Below are positions 7,014 through 12,865 of a DNA stretch of 12,880 bases, one piece after another. Made by a program: the position numbers and the translations under genes. Within the stretch, counting starts at the first letter, position 1; every line of letters begins with the position of its first letter. Below the pieces are notes generated by a model. The model was not told the DNA's origin. It did no database searches and saw nothing but the letters and a program-made list of their open reading frames with translations. The stretch comes from Thermoproteota archaeon (GTDB lineage: Archaea > Thermoproteota > Thermoprotei > Thermoproteales > Thermocladiaceae): NCBI GenBank assembly GCA_013153895.1, contig JAADDN010000134.1:1-12880 (forward strand), given 5' to 3'.

Positions 7014-8171
7014 ATGAAGATTCTCATAATTCATCACTCATTCAACTCTTGCGGGGGAGGTGAGAGAGTCTCACTTCACCTCATAAGACTTCTACAAGAG
7101 GAAGGTCATGATGTAATAATAGGAACAACAGAGAGAACAGATTGGAACTATGTTCAGAAGGTGGCTGGAATAAGATTGAGAAAGATACCAAAAGAATACT
7201 ACATATCTCCAATTAGGTTAAAAGCGTTTGGAATATATCAGAGACCATTAACAACAATACACATAGCAAGACTTAGAGGAAAAGTAGACCTAGTAATAAA
7301 TACTCACGGAGATGCAACATTAGTACCAGCAGACATAGTATATCTACATTTTCCAGTAATAGCATACCTCGAGCTTGATACTTTAAGACCATACTTCAAA
7401 TATTCTAAATCTCCATCCTGGTATCTCTACTTTAGACCATACTATGAAGTTCAGAGAAAAATTGCAAAGAAATGTTATTCAAATTCAATAATAATTACAA
7501 ACTCAAAATTTAGTAAATACATTATCAGGAGAGTAATAGGAAAAAATAGCATAGTCATATACCCTCCAACAGAGCTATATGACTACATTAAGAACATCTA
7601 TAACAACGATCGTGAAGATTCTGTAATATATGTTGCAAGGTTCAGTGAAGAGAAAAATAATCATTTCTTAATATATCTTGCTAAGGAACTTCCTGAATAT
7701 CAGTTCTATCTTGTTGGTTCTGCTCATGGTAGAGGAGTAGAATACTACAACTACTGTAAGAAGCTTGCTGAGAGATTGAACGTTAGGAACGTCAAAATAA
7801 TGGCTAACGTTCCTCATGAAACTAAACTTAAACTTTTAGCATCATGTAAAGTATATGTACACCTCTTCCCAACAGAGCATTTTGGAATAGCACCACTAGA
7901 AGCATTAGCAAGCGGACTAGTACCAGTAGTACCTAAACTATCAGGAGCATGGACAGACATATGTGCATGTGGTAGATTTGGTGTAGGATATACTAAACTA
8001 GATGTTAAAGAGATTAGTGAGAAAATTATGAAGGCGTTTGAAGTATGGGGAAAAATTGATAGATATAGTGTAATCAAACATCTACGAACGTTTACGCCTG
8101 AAATGTTCTATAGAAAGATGAGTAATATCGTGAAGCTAGTAGCAGAGAGAAGATTAGCCAGGTCCTGTTAA
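7014..8171 (+). CDS. GT4-family (GT-B fold) glycosyltransferase
   Basis: A 385-residue retaining glycosyltransferase of the GT4 type. The N-terminal Rossmann domain starts with MKILIIHHSF and a glycine-rich GGGERVS loop at 14-20. The C-terminal donor-binding domain begins near 203 (SVIYVARFSEEKN; Arg209 and Lys214 are probable phosphate-contacting residues) and contains an E-x7-E motif, Glu288 to Glu296 (EHFGIAPLE). The pattern HFGIAPLEALASG resembles eukaryotic ALG11-like mannosyltransferases. A role in glycan assembly on a dolichol-type lipid or in glycolipid synthesis is inferred; the sugar is unknown. The middle third is more AT-rich and uses more AAT, TAT and TTT codons than the neighbouring DsrMK-like genes. 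The 3' end overlaps the convergent tmcA by 18 bases. Confidence 0.88.
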   Translation: MKILIIHHSFNSCGGGERVSLHLIRLLQEEGHDVIIGTTERTDWNYVQKVAGIRLRKIPKEYYISPIRLKAFGIYQRPLTTIHIARLRGKVDLVINTHGDATLVPADIVYLHFPVIAYLELDTLRPYFKYSKSPSWYLYFRPYYEVQRKIAKKCYSNSIIITNSKFSKYIIRRVIGKNSIVIYPPTELYDYIKNIYNNDREDSVIYVARFSEEKNNHFLIYLAKELPEYQFYLVGSAHGRGVEYYNYCKKLAERLNVRNVKIMANVPHETKLKLLASCKVYVHLFPTEHFGIAPLEALASGLVPVVPKLSGAWTDICACGRFGVGYTKLDVKEISEKIMKAFEVWGKIDRYSVIKHLRTFTPEMFYRKMSNIVKLVAERRLARSC

Positions 8172-10601
8172 TCTCTTCGTTATTCCAACCATGTATAATG
8201 GTATACTAATCTTATCACCATAATAGTGGTGTAGTAATATCTTAACTATCTCTCTAAGTGCGAGCATTATCGTTACTTTACGTGTACCGCATACTAATGC
8301 TGCTTCTTTCCAAGGTCTTGCTTGTAGTACCTTAGCTATTATCATCTTCTCATACTCGAATGGTAGCTTAGGTCTCATGCTGCTTGTCTGATAGTAATAT
8401 TTTCTACATAGTTCAAATATTCCATCTACAGCATTCTCATACGTCATTGGTCCATATGCATATGCTACTAACCTATTTAGCTGTGCCTCAGATATCTTTG
8501 GTAAACATTCATCAATATTGTCGAATAATGGAATATTCCAATCTGTTAATAATAGTACTGCGACCTCTGGCTCTAAGTCATGGTATGGTCCGTGTAGTGA
8601 GTTTACTATTCTTAACCTGAACTCTCTGTTAGCATAATCTACGTCTCTCCTAGCTTGTTCTGTTATTGGTCTTACTAAGAGTACACTATACTCACCACTT
8701 ACAGGATTTCTCTCTGGACTCATATGTACAGGCTTGTACTCGTTCTTAATCCAGAACTTGAGTAATCTCTCATGTACTCCAAATCCTACCCCAACCCAAT
8801 CTATCCCTCTCTCACGTGCCTCCTTCTCAATTAACTTCAACATATGTGATCCTAGTCCTCTATCCTGAAGTTCTGGATGTGTTGCTATTCTAACTATCCT
8901 CCAACCTCTAAGTTTTGCAAAGTCCGTGAGCTTCCAGTACTTTACTAATCTGTCAGGTATTATGTTTCCAGGAAGCTTCAATCCCTTCGTCATCACGTCA
9001 ATTATCTCATCACTTATTCCTCCCTCCTCTGCTAGCTCGACAGCTACAACTATCTTACCGTTTGGTAATGCTAATGCTCTTATGAAGTGATGTGGTGCAT
9101 CAAGCATCATACCTAGATCATCAGGCTCATTTCTATAATGTGCCTGTACATATATTCCGAAGAACTGTCTAAGCTTATCCTCCTCCTCTAGAGCAAGCTT
9201 CTCTAAGTCAGGTGCTAGGTAGATTAGTCCTTCCTTAGATTCTACATACTTGAGATCCTCCTTATCTATCTTAGCAGGCTCAGCATCTAGTAAGAACGTA
9301 TCGAAGAGCCATCTCTCTACAGGATCGTTAGGTGCGTATCTTATTGGTTCATGCATCTCATACTCGTAGACTCTAGTATCTTTTCGCTCTCTAAGATACT
9401 TCAAGAATCTTAAGCTGAATCCTCTTCCAGCACCTTCATAACCATGTATTGTTGATGCATATACTACTCTACTATATCTAGCATGTATTCCATATAGGAC
9501 AGGTAGAGGAACCATAGCTGCCTCATCTACGACTACGAGATCTATACCATCTTCAGAGAGTAGTGAGTATGGTCTATAATAGTCTACAAATATCTGTGCA
9601 CCAACTCTCACAGTTCTTATGAATCCTGCACTATCCTTCTCAACTATGGGATCGTAACGTAGCTCTTTTAGACCACGAACAACAAACTCCATTAACGTCA
9701 TCACGTTTGTCAAGTTCATTGCTGTGACAGCAACTCTAACGATACCTTTGACTCTCCTAAGCTTGTGACAGAATGCTGCTACTGCTAGACCTATTACTGC
9801 TGATTTTCCTCTACCTCTATCAGCTATTATTATGACATTAGTCTTCTCTCCCTTCTTCGGTCTATCAAGAATCACTTCTAGAACCTTCAAAGCATTTACC
9901 TGATCTTGAGTTAGTGCTAGCTTATATATGCAGGTTGGAAATCTCCTCTTGTCAGGTATCTTTATGTCAGGTCTTCTCCAAGGCTCAACCTTCTCAAGAA
10001 TCTTAGGTTCCTTCAAGAATCTTCCTGAGTCAACATCTATTATACATATACCATCATGCTCATAAAACTTCTTCCATAACCTCTTCTTAAGTAGATGCCT
10101 CACATCTTGAGGACCATACTGAGGAACTAGAAGCTGCTCCTGAAACTTAGTTAGAAACTTTACCCAGGACTCTAGTGGTCTCACAAGCATTATATATATT
10201 CCACCACCACGTACAACACCACCTAGCCTACCTATATCGTTAGGCTTCAAGTTATCTATTATGTCCATCACAGTGAAATCATATGTTGATCCTAGAAGCT
10301 TATCAGTATCCTTGTACGGTCTATGCTCTATCTCTACCTTTCCGCTAAGCGATGATAATTTTCGTCTAAAGAACTCAAATCTTCTACAGCTACCTGAAGC
10401 ATCATGCTGATACATGTAGAGTCCTGATGGAGTTGACTGTCTACATCTCTTCCAGACTTCTGAGAATAGGTCTAGGATACTGTAGACCCAATCTATCAAC
10501 TTCTCATCACTATCTCCTGACAGGACTATCATTCTACGATGATTTAGAAGGATCCCCTGCTCCATGAACTTCTCAAGCATCTCTCTGATAGTAGCCTCCA
10601 T
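8154..10601 (-). CDS. tmcA: tRNA(Met) cytidine acetyltransferase TmcA
   Basis: An 815-residue RNA acetyltransferase that makes N4-acetylcytidine using acetyl-CoA and ATP, classically at C34 of elongator tRNA-Met. In thermophilic archaea relatives also acetylate rRNA and other RNAs. Domains in order: an N-terminal DUF1726-type region (about 1-200); a RecD-like helicase/ATPase domain (about 225-450) with Walker A ADRGRGKS at 260-267 and Walker B LVVVDEAA at 355-362; a GNAT domain (about 480-650) with the acetyl-CoA loop in RIATHPELQDRGLGSHML near 571-588; and a C-terminal tRNA-binding region. Length and order are complete for the family. The start ATG lies about 34 bases from a TATA-like box and diverges from the zinc-finger gene. 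Confidence 0.95.
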   Translation of the reverse strand: MEATIREMLEKFMEQGILLNHRRMIVLSGDSDEKLIDWVYSILDLFSEVWKRCRQSTPSGLYMYQHDASGSCRRFEFFRRKLSSLSGKVEIEHRPYKDTDKLLGSTYDFTVMDIIDNLKPNDIGRLGGVVRGGGIYIMLVRPLESWVKFLTKFQEQLLVPQYGPQDVRHLLKKRLWKKFYEHDGICIIDVDSGRFLKEPKILEKVEPWRRPDIKIPDKRRFPTCIYKLALTQDQVNALKVLEVILDRPKKGEKTNVIIIADRGRGKSAVIGLAVAAFCHKLRRVKGIVRVAVTAMNLTNVMTLMEFVVRGLKELRYDPIVEKDSAGFIRTVRVGAQIFVDYYRPYSLLSEDGIDLVVVDEAAMVPLPVLYGIHARYSRVVYASTIHGYEGAGRGFSLRFLKYLRERKDTRVYEYEMHEPIRYAPNDPVERWLFDTFLLDAEPAKIDKEDLKYVESKEGLIYLAPDLEKLALEEEDKLRQFFGIYVQAHYRNEPDDLGMMLDAPHHFIRALALPNGKIVVAVELAEEGGISDEIIDVMTKGLKLPGNIIPDRLVKYWKLTDFAKLRGWRIVRIATHPELQDRGLGSHMLKLIEKEARERGIDWVGVGFGVHERLLKFWIKNEYKPVHMSPERNPVSGEYSVLLVRPITEQARRDVDYANREFRLRIVNSLHGPYHDLEPEVAVLLLTDWNIPLFDNIDECLPKISEAQLNRLVAYAYGPMTYENAVDGIFELCRKYYYQTSSMRPKLPFEYEKMIIAKVLQARPWKEAALVCGTRKVTIMLALREIVKILLHHYYGDKISIPLYMVGITKRLTGPG

Positions 10602-10629
10602 TCTCGGCAGTATAGACCTAGTAGAAACT

Positions 10630-10641
10630 TGTTAAAAAACA
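10630..10641 (-). promoter_or_regulatory. TATA-like box of tmcA
   Basis: On the minus strand the sequence TGTTTTTTAAC is centred about 34 bases upstream of the tmcA ATG (10601), giving a leader of only a few bases. It abuts the ACATGT palindrome pair. Confidence 0.4.
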
Positions 10642-10654
10642 TGTTCTGACATGT
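10639..10654. promoter_or_regulatory. Paired ACATGT palindromes (candidate operator)
   Basis: ACATGT occurs at 10639-10644 and again at 10649-10654, separated by TCTG. The whole 16-base element is an inverted repeat, and its half-sites are one helical turn apart. It sits between the two opposing TATA boxes, immediately next to the tmcA box. A dimeric regulator acting on one or both promoters is inferred from position only. Confidence 0.5.
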
Positions 10655-10660
10655 AAGTAA

Positions 10661-10671
10661 ACTTTTATAGC
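10661..10671 (+). promoter_or_regulatory. TATA box of the zinc-finger/THEP1 unit
   Basis: ACTTTTATAGC is centred about 30 bases upstream of the ATG at 10696, consistent with a leaderless mRNA. The nearer ATG at 10683 is out of frame with the gene. Confidence 0.6.
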
Positions 10672-10695
10672 CTAGGCTCAACATGGTTCATACAT

Positions 10696-11097
10696 ATGGC
10701 AATGCTTCAGATACCCTCACTAGCTTATCCTGTGAAGAAGATAGAGGGGAAGTATATAAATGTGGAGGTCCTAGCATCTAGGACAGATGGAAGAAAGTTC
10801 CTAGTTGGAACAATAACCTGTCCATTTACAGGAAAGAAGTTTGAGCTTAAAGTTCAACCACAGCTAGATCAGGTCAGACCAGGACTTATACAACATGACT
10901 CAGGACTGCTAGAACATATGAGGAAGACCGAGCAATATAGGGATTGGATATATGAGAGAATAGAATCATACTCAAGAAACAGCTTCCATAAACGAAAATA
11001 CTTCGTATGTAGAAAATGTGGCTTCAAGACTACAAGGTACATAGATGCACTACTCCACCTAATACAAGTACATAGATTCCTCACAGAGGTACCATAA
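10696..11097 (+). CDS. C2H2-type zinc-finger protein, unknown function
   Basis: A 133-residue protein. The C-terminus has a clear zinc finger, Cys105-x2-Cys108-x12-His121-x4-His126. The N-terminal half (about 1-55) looks like a small beta domain and carries one further cysteine (TCPFTGKKF, Cys42). The middle (about 68-95) is predicted helical. I do not recognise a named family. A nucleic acid- or protein-binding role is plausible from the single finger. The TAA stop shares its last base with the ATG of the THEP1 gene, so the two are translationally coupled in one unit and may function together. It diverges from tmcA. Confidence 0.8.
   Translation: MAMLQIPSLAYPVKKIEGKYINVEVLASRTDGRKFLVGTITCPFTGKKFELKVQPQLDQVRPGLIQHDSGLLEHMRKTEQYRDWIYERIESYSRNSFHKRKYFVCRKCGFKTTRYIDALLHLIQVHRFLTEVP
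11086..11090 (+). promoter_or_regulatory. Shine-Dalgarno GAGGT for the THEP1 gene
   Basis: GAGGT lies six bases before the ATG at 11097, inside the end of the zinc-finger coding sequence. It supports internal initiation within the operon. Confidence 0.55.
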
Positions 11098-11672
11098 TGA
11101 GAAGAATCTTCCTCGTAACAGGAAGACCAGGAGTAGGAAAGACAACACTCGTGAAAAAGGTAGCAGAAGCATTATACGATAAGTACAGTATTAGAGGATT
11201 CATAACACAGGAAGTCAGAGAACAAGGATCGAGAATAGGATTCAAACTTATGACGATAGAGAGAGCATTAGGAAAAGATGGAGAAGAAGACTGGCTAGCA
11301 CATGTATCACTCTTCAGAGGAGGGCCAAAAGTAGGAAAGTATAATGTCAATGTTGAAGCTATAGATAACATAGCAGTAAGAACTTTAGAAGAAGCTTTGA
11401 AGGATAATGTAGATCTAATAATAATAGATGAGATAGGACCGATGGAACTATTATCAAGAAAATTTTTACCAACAGTTGAGAAAGTTCTAGATAGTGATAA
11501 GATAGTTCTAGCAACAATACACATAAAATGTAGAGAAGATCCAAAACTTAAAAAGATAGTTGATAGAAAAGATAAATTACTAGTAGAGCTAACAATACAG
11601 AACAGGAATCAGATGTATCAGATAGTTAAGCATGAGGTTGAACAAGCTATAAGAGCATTAAGAAGGAGATGA
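11097..11672 (+). CDS. THEP1-type nucleoside-triphosphatase
   Basis: A 191-residue P-loop NTPase of the THEP1 (DUF265) family, related to AAA+ and RecA-like kinases and known to hydrolyse ATP, GTP and other nucleoside triphosphates. Its cellular role is unsettled. The Walker A motif GRPGVGKTT is at 9-17 and Walker B LIIIDEIGPME at 107-117; DEIGPMEL is diagnostic for the family. Length is typical. It overlaps the upstream zinc-finger gene by one base. The TGA stop at 11670-11672 lies inside the C box of a candidate guide RNA, so the coding sequence and the sRNA share bases. Confidence 0.92.
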   Translation: MRRIFLVTGRPGVGKTTLVKKVAEALYDKYSIRGFITQEVREQGSRIGFKLMTIERALGKDGEEDWLAHVSLFRGGPKVGKYNVNVEAIDNIAVRTLEEALKDNVDLIIIDEIGPMELLSRKFLPTVEKVLDSDKIVLATIHIKCREDPKLKKIVDRKDKLLVELTIQNRNQMYQIVKHEVEQAIRALRRR

Positions 11673-11722
11673 TGAACCTTACGGTAGCAGACGTATGAAG
11701 AGACTCCTCTAAACTGATATAC
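11664..11722 (+). ncRNA. Box C/D guide sRNA candidate 1 (dual guide)
   Basis: The order and spacing match an archaeal box C/D sRNA: C box ATGATGA (11669-11675), 12-base guide (11676-11687), D' box CAGA (11688-11691, one change from CUGA), 3-base spacer, C' box ATGAAGA (11695-11701), 12-base guide (11702-11713), D box CTGA (11714-11717). Ends are approximate. Such RNAs direct fibrillarin with Nop5 and L7Ae to 2'-O-methylate rRNA or tRNA. From memory of the conserved 23S segment UACCGUGAGG, the D' guide could form about ten pairs with it, including one G-U; this needs an alignment. I could not assign the D guide. The C box overlaps the THEP1 stop, so the sRNA may be processed from that mRNA. 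Confidence 0.75.
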
Positions 11723-11725
11723 ATC

Positions 11726-11756
11726 TTGCGTAAACGTATACTACACGTTTACACAA
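11726..11756. repeat. Near-perfect 12-base inverted repeat (hairpin or operator)
   Basis: The arms are TTGCGTAAACGT (11726-11737) and ACGTTTACACAA (11745-11756), around the 7-base loop ATACTAC. Eleven of twelve pairs match, with the inner eight perfect. On a minus-strand RNA the odd pair would be a U-G wobble. It starts nine bases after the D box of sRNA candidate 1. It could be a protein-binding site, a 3' structure limiting that transcript, or part of a separate RNA. Confidence 0.6.
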
Positions 11757-11875
11757 TAGTGATGAGAATTCTAACGCTCTATTGAGGATTATAGAGTAAA
11801 TGAGCTTGATGTAACTATTATTTTCAATTTACTTTAAGCTTCCTGAACTTATTACGCTAGTTGTTAAGTGATTAC
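11757..11875. other. Intergenic remainder before the small zinc-finger gene
   Basis: No gene is seen here. It contains a lone C-box-like GTGATGA at 11759-11765, a short stem CTCTAT/ATAGAG (11777-11782 with 11791-11796) and a T-rich patch near 11817-11830. No convincing D box follows at guide-RNA spacing. Confidence 0.4.
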
Positions 11876-11886
11876 TATTTATCCTT
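11874..11886 (+). promoter_or_regulatory. TATA box of the small zinc-finger gene
   Basis: TACTATTTATCCT is centred about 29 bases before the ATG at 11909, consistent with a leaderless transcript. Confidence 0.55.
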
Positions 11887-11908
11887 TTAGCTCACAGCAT
11901 AGATCGAT

Positions 11909-12115
11909 ATGGCGAAGATAACCTGGTCTAAGATTGCGAAGGTGTTGAAGGAGGAGTATATGGAGGGTATGAAATGCAAAGTATGTGGAAAAGAGATCGA
12001 AGAAGGTGAAAATGCATTAAAGACGTTGAACAACATATATAAGCACTTTAAGGAGAACCATCCAGACATAATAGAGCAAGTAAAAGAGAAGCTTTCAGCT
12101 AAGGCTACAGCATAA
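11909..12115 (+). CDS. Small C2H2-type zinc-finger protein
   Basis: A 68-residue protein with putative zinc ligands Cys23-x2-Cys26 and His46-x4-His51. The 19-residue spacing between the pairs is longer than in the classical finger. An N-terminal basic helix (KITWSKIAKVLKEEY) and a C-terminal charged helix flank it. It is preceded by a good TATA box and followed by a T-rich terminator-like stretch, so it appears to be a single-gene unit. Small C2H2 proteins are common in crenarchaea and their viruses and are often transcription factors, but I do not recognise this one. The reading frame on the opposite strand is a shadow. Confidence 0.8.
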   Translation: MAKITWSKIAKVLKEEYMEGMKCKVCGKEIEEGENALKTLNNIYKHFKENHPDIIEQVKEKLSAKATA

Positions 12116-12136
12116 CTCTAATAAACATAAGTAATC

Positions 12137-12179
12137 TCTTTTCTTCAAATTTCTTCGATAATCTTCTCATTTTTCTTTA
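12137..12179 (+). terminator. T-rich terminator-like stretch
   Basis: After the small zinc-finger gene the plus strand is pyrimidine-rich with TTTT at 12139-12142 and TTTTT at 12170-12174. Archaeal terminators are typically oligo-T tracts without a needed hairpin. Confidence 0.45.
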
Positions 12180-12185
12180 CCCCTG

Positions 12186-12203
12186 ATCTTTAAAGTATTT
12201 AAC
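12186..12203 (+). promoter_or_regulatory. TATA-like element upstream of sRNA candidate 2
   Basis: TCTTTAAAGTATTTAACC offers overlapping TATA-like boxes. They predict a transcription start at about 12215-12222, just before the C box at 12228. Confidence 0.45.
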
Positions 12204-12219
12204 CCTTCTCGATCTGTCA

Positions 12220-12285
12220 CTTCTCTAGTGATGAGACCTGGGTTTCAGCTTGATGTGTGAAGAGAGGCGCTTCACCTGACAACTA
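12220..12285 (+). ncRNA. Box C/D guide sRNA candidate 2 (possible 16S rRNA guide)
   Basis: C box GTGATGA (12228-12234), D' box probably TTGA (12250-12253), 3-base spacer, C' box GTGAAGA (12257-12263), a 12-base guide (12264-12275) and D box CTGA (12276-12279). The D'-C' spacer and the C' variant (xTGAAGA) match candidate 1. With this D' box the adjacent guide ends GGTTTCAGC and pairs with the conserved archaeal 16S sequence GCUGAAAC, extendable to about eleven pairs with two G-U pairs into UUA. The fifth-nucleotide rule would put the methyl group on the A of GCUGA. The rRNA sequence is from memory. The D guide target was not identified. The 3' part is antisense to the end of the usp gene. If D' is instead AGCT (12-base guide), the 16S match is lost. 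Confidence 0.72.
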
Positions 12286-12703
12286 TCACAGGTCTAGTAC
12301 AGGATCTAACAACTTTCTCACATACTGATCCTAGGATTAGTCTCTCCCACTTGCCCATTCCTCTATGACCAATCACTACATAATCTACTTCTAGCTTCTC
12401 CGCTGTCTCAACTATCTTTCTAGCTGGGTCACCTTTCTCTAATATGTATTCTGCATCAACGTTGAAGGGTTTCACAAGTTCTTTACATCTTTCTAATAGT
12501 TTCTGTCCTTCAAGTATTGCTTTTGAAGCAAATTCATGCTCGTATAGTGAGATGTAGTCTTCAGGTAGTGGTACTACATGTATTATGTATAATTTAGCAT
12601 TACATAATTTTGCTAATCTTGCAGCATGTATGACAGCTTTAACAGCAGGTTCAGAACCGTCGTATGCTACTAATATCTTCTTTATGGGTTCTATCTGAGC
12701 CAT
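12272..12703 (-). CDS. UspA-family universal stress protein, ATP-binding type
   Basis: A 143-residue single-domain cytoplasmic Usp. The N-terminal KKILVAYDGSEPA has the conserved Asp15. The C-terminal ATP loop follows the family rule G-x2-G-x9-G-S: Gly112, Gly115, Gly125, Ser126 (GHRGMGKWERLILGSV). It is therefore of the nucleotide-binding subclass rather than the non-binding UspA subclass. Usp proteins act in stress and energy-state responses, usually as dimers; the specific partner is unknown. The gene is alone on the minus strand, and a TATA-like CATATTAAG lies about 26 bases upstream of its ATG. Its stop codon region overlaps the 3' part of a candidate guide RNA on the other strand. Confidence 0.93.
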   Translation of the reverse strand: MAQIEPIKKILVAYDGSEPAVKAVIHAARLAKLCNAKLYIIHVVPLPEDYISLYEHEFASKAILEGQKLLERCKELVKPFNVDAEYILEKGDPARKIVETAEKLEVDYVVIGHRGMGKWERLILGSVCEKVVRSCTRPVIVVR

Positions 12704-12721
12704 GTGTTACTAATCTACTCG

Positions 12722-12734
12722 ATTCTTAATATGT
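12722..12734 (-). promoter_or_regulatory. TATA-like box of the usp gene
   Basis: On the minus strand ACATATTAAGAAT is centred about 25-26 bases before the ATG at 12703, implying that transcription begins at or next to the start codon. Confidence 0.5.
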
Positions 12735-12761
12735 CTTGTCTATCATTATTGTTGATGGAAA

Positions 12762-12772
12762 ACTTTTTACAA
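12762..12772 (+). promoter_or_regulatory. TATA box in front of the kink-turn hairpin
   Basis: ACTTTTTACAA is centred about 26 bases before the GGGAG at 12793, which places the predicted transcription start at the first base of the hairpin. Confidence 0.5.
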
Positions 12773-12792
12773 ATATGCAATGTCTAGTGATA

Positions 12793-12842
12793 GGGAGCGG
12801 ATGAGGGGAGGTCACCTAGGCGGCTACCTCCCTGACACTCCC
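12793..12842 (+). ncRNA. GC-rich hairpin RNA with a kink-turn (L7Ae-site candidate)
   Basis: GGGAG (12793-12797) pairs with CTCCC (12838-12842). After a C-A mismatch and a G-C pair there is a 3-base bulge GAT (12800-12802). Tandem sheared G803-A835 and A804-G834 follow, then G805-U833, and a 7-bp stem GGGAGGT (12806-12812) with ACCTCCC (12826-12832) closing a 13-base loop. CTGA at 12832-12835 is the D-box half of the motif. This is the geometry of a canonical kink-turn, the site bound by archaeal L7Ae. It could be the upper stem of an H/ACA-like guide, a stand-alone sRNA, or the leader of a gene beyond the window. Only the plus strand gives the G-A pairs. Confidence 0.65.
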
Positions 12843-12865
12843 AGTATTATTCTGAACTTCCAATA

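Noticed and set aside
11726..11756. Replication origin or CRISPR-like repeat
   Set aside because: The inverted repeat occurs once, without flanking copies, an AT-rich unwinding region or an Orc1/Cdc6 gene nearby.
11759..11803. Third box C/D sRNA starting at GTGATGA
   Set aside because: A C box and a weak C' (TTGAGGA) can be found, but no CUGA-like D box occurs at the right spacing. Kept only as a possible degenerate relative.
12787..12835. Reading the right-end hairpin as a C/D guide RNA
   Set aside because: GTGATAG is a poor C box and the spacing to CTGA is too long, while the stem-loop with a kink-turn explains the bases well.
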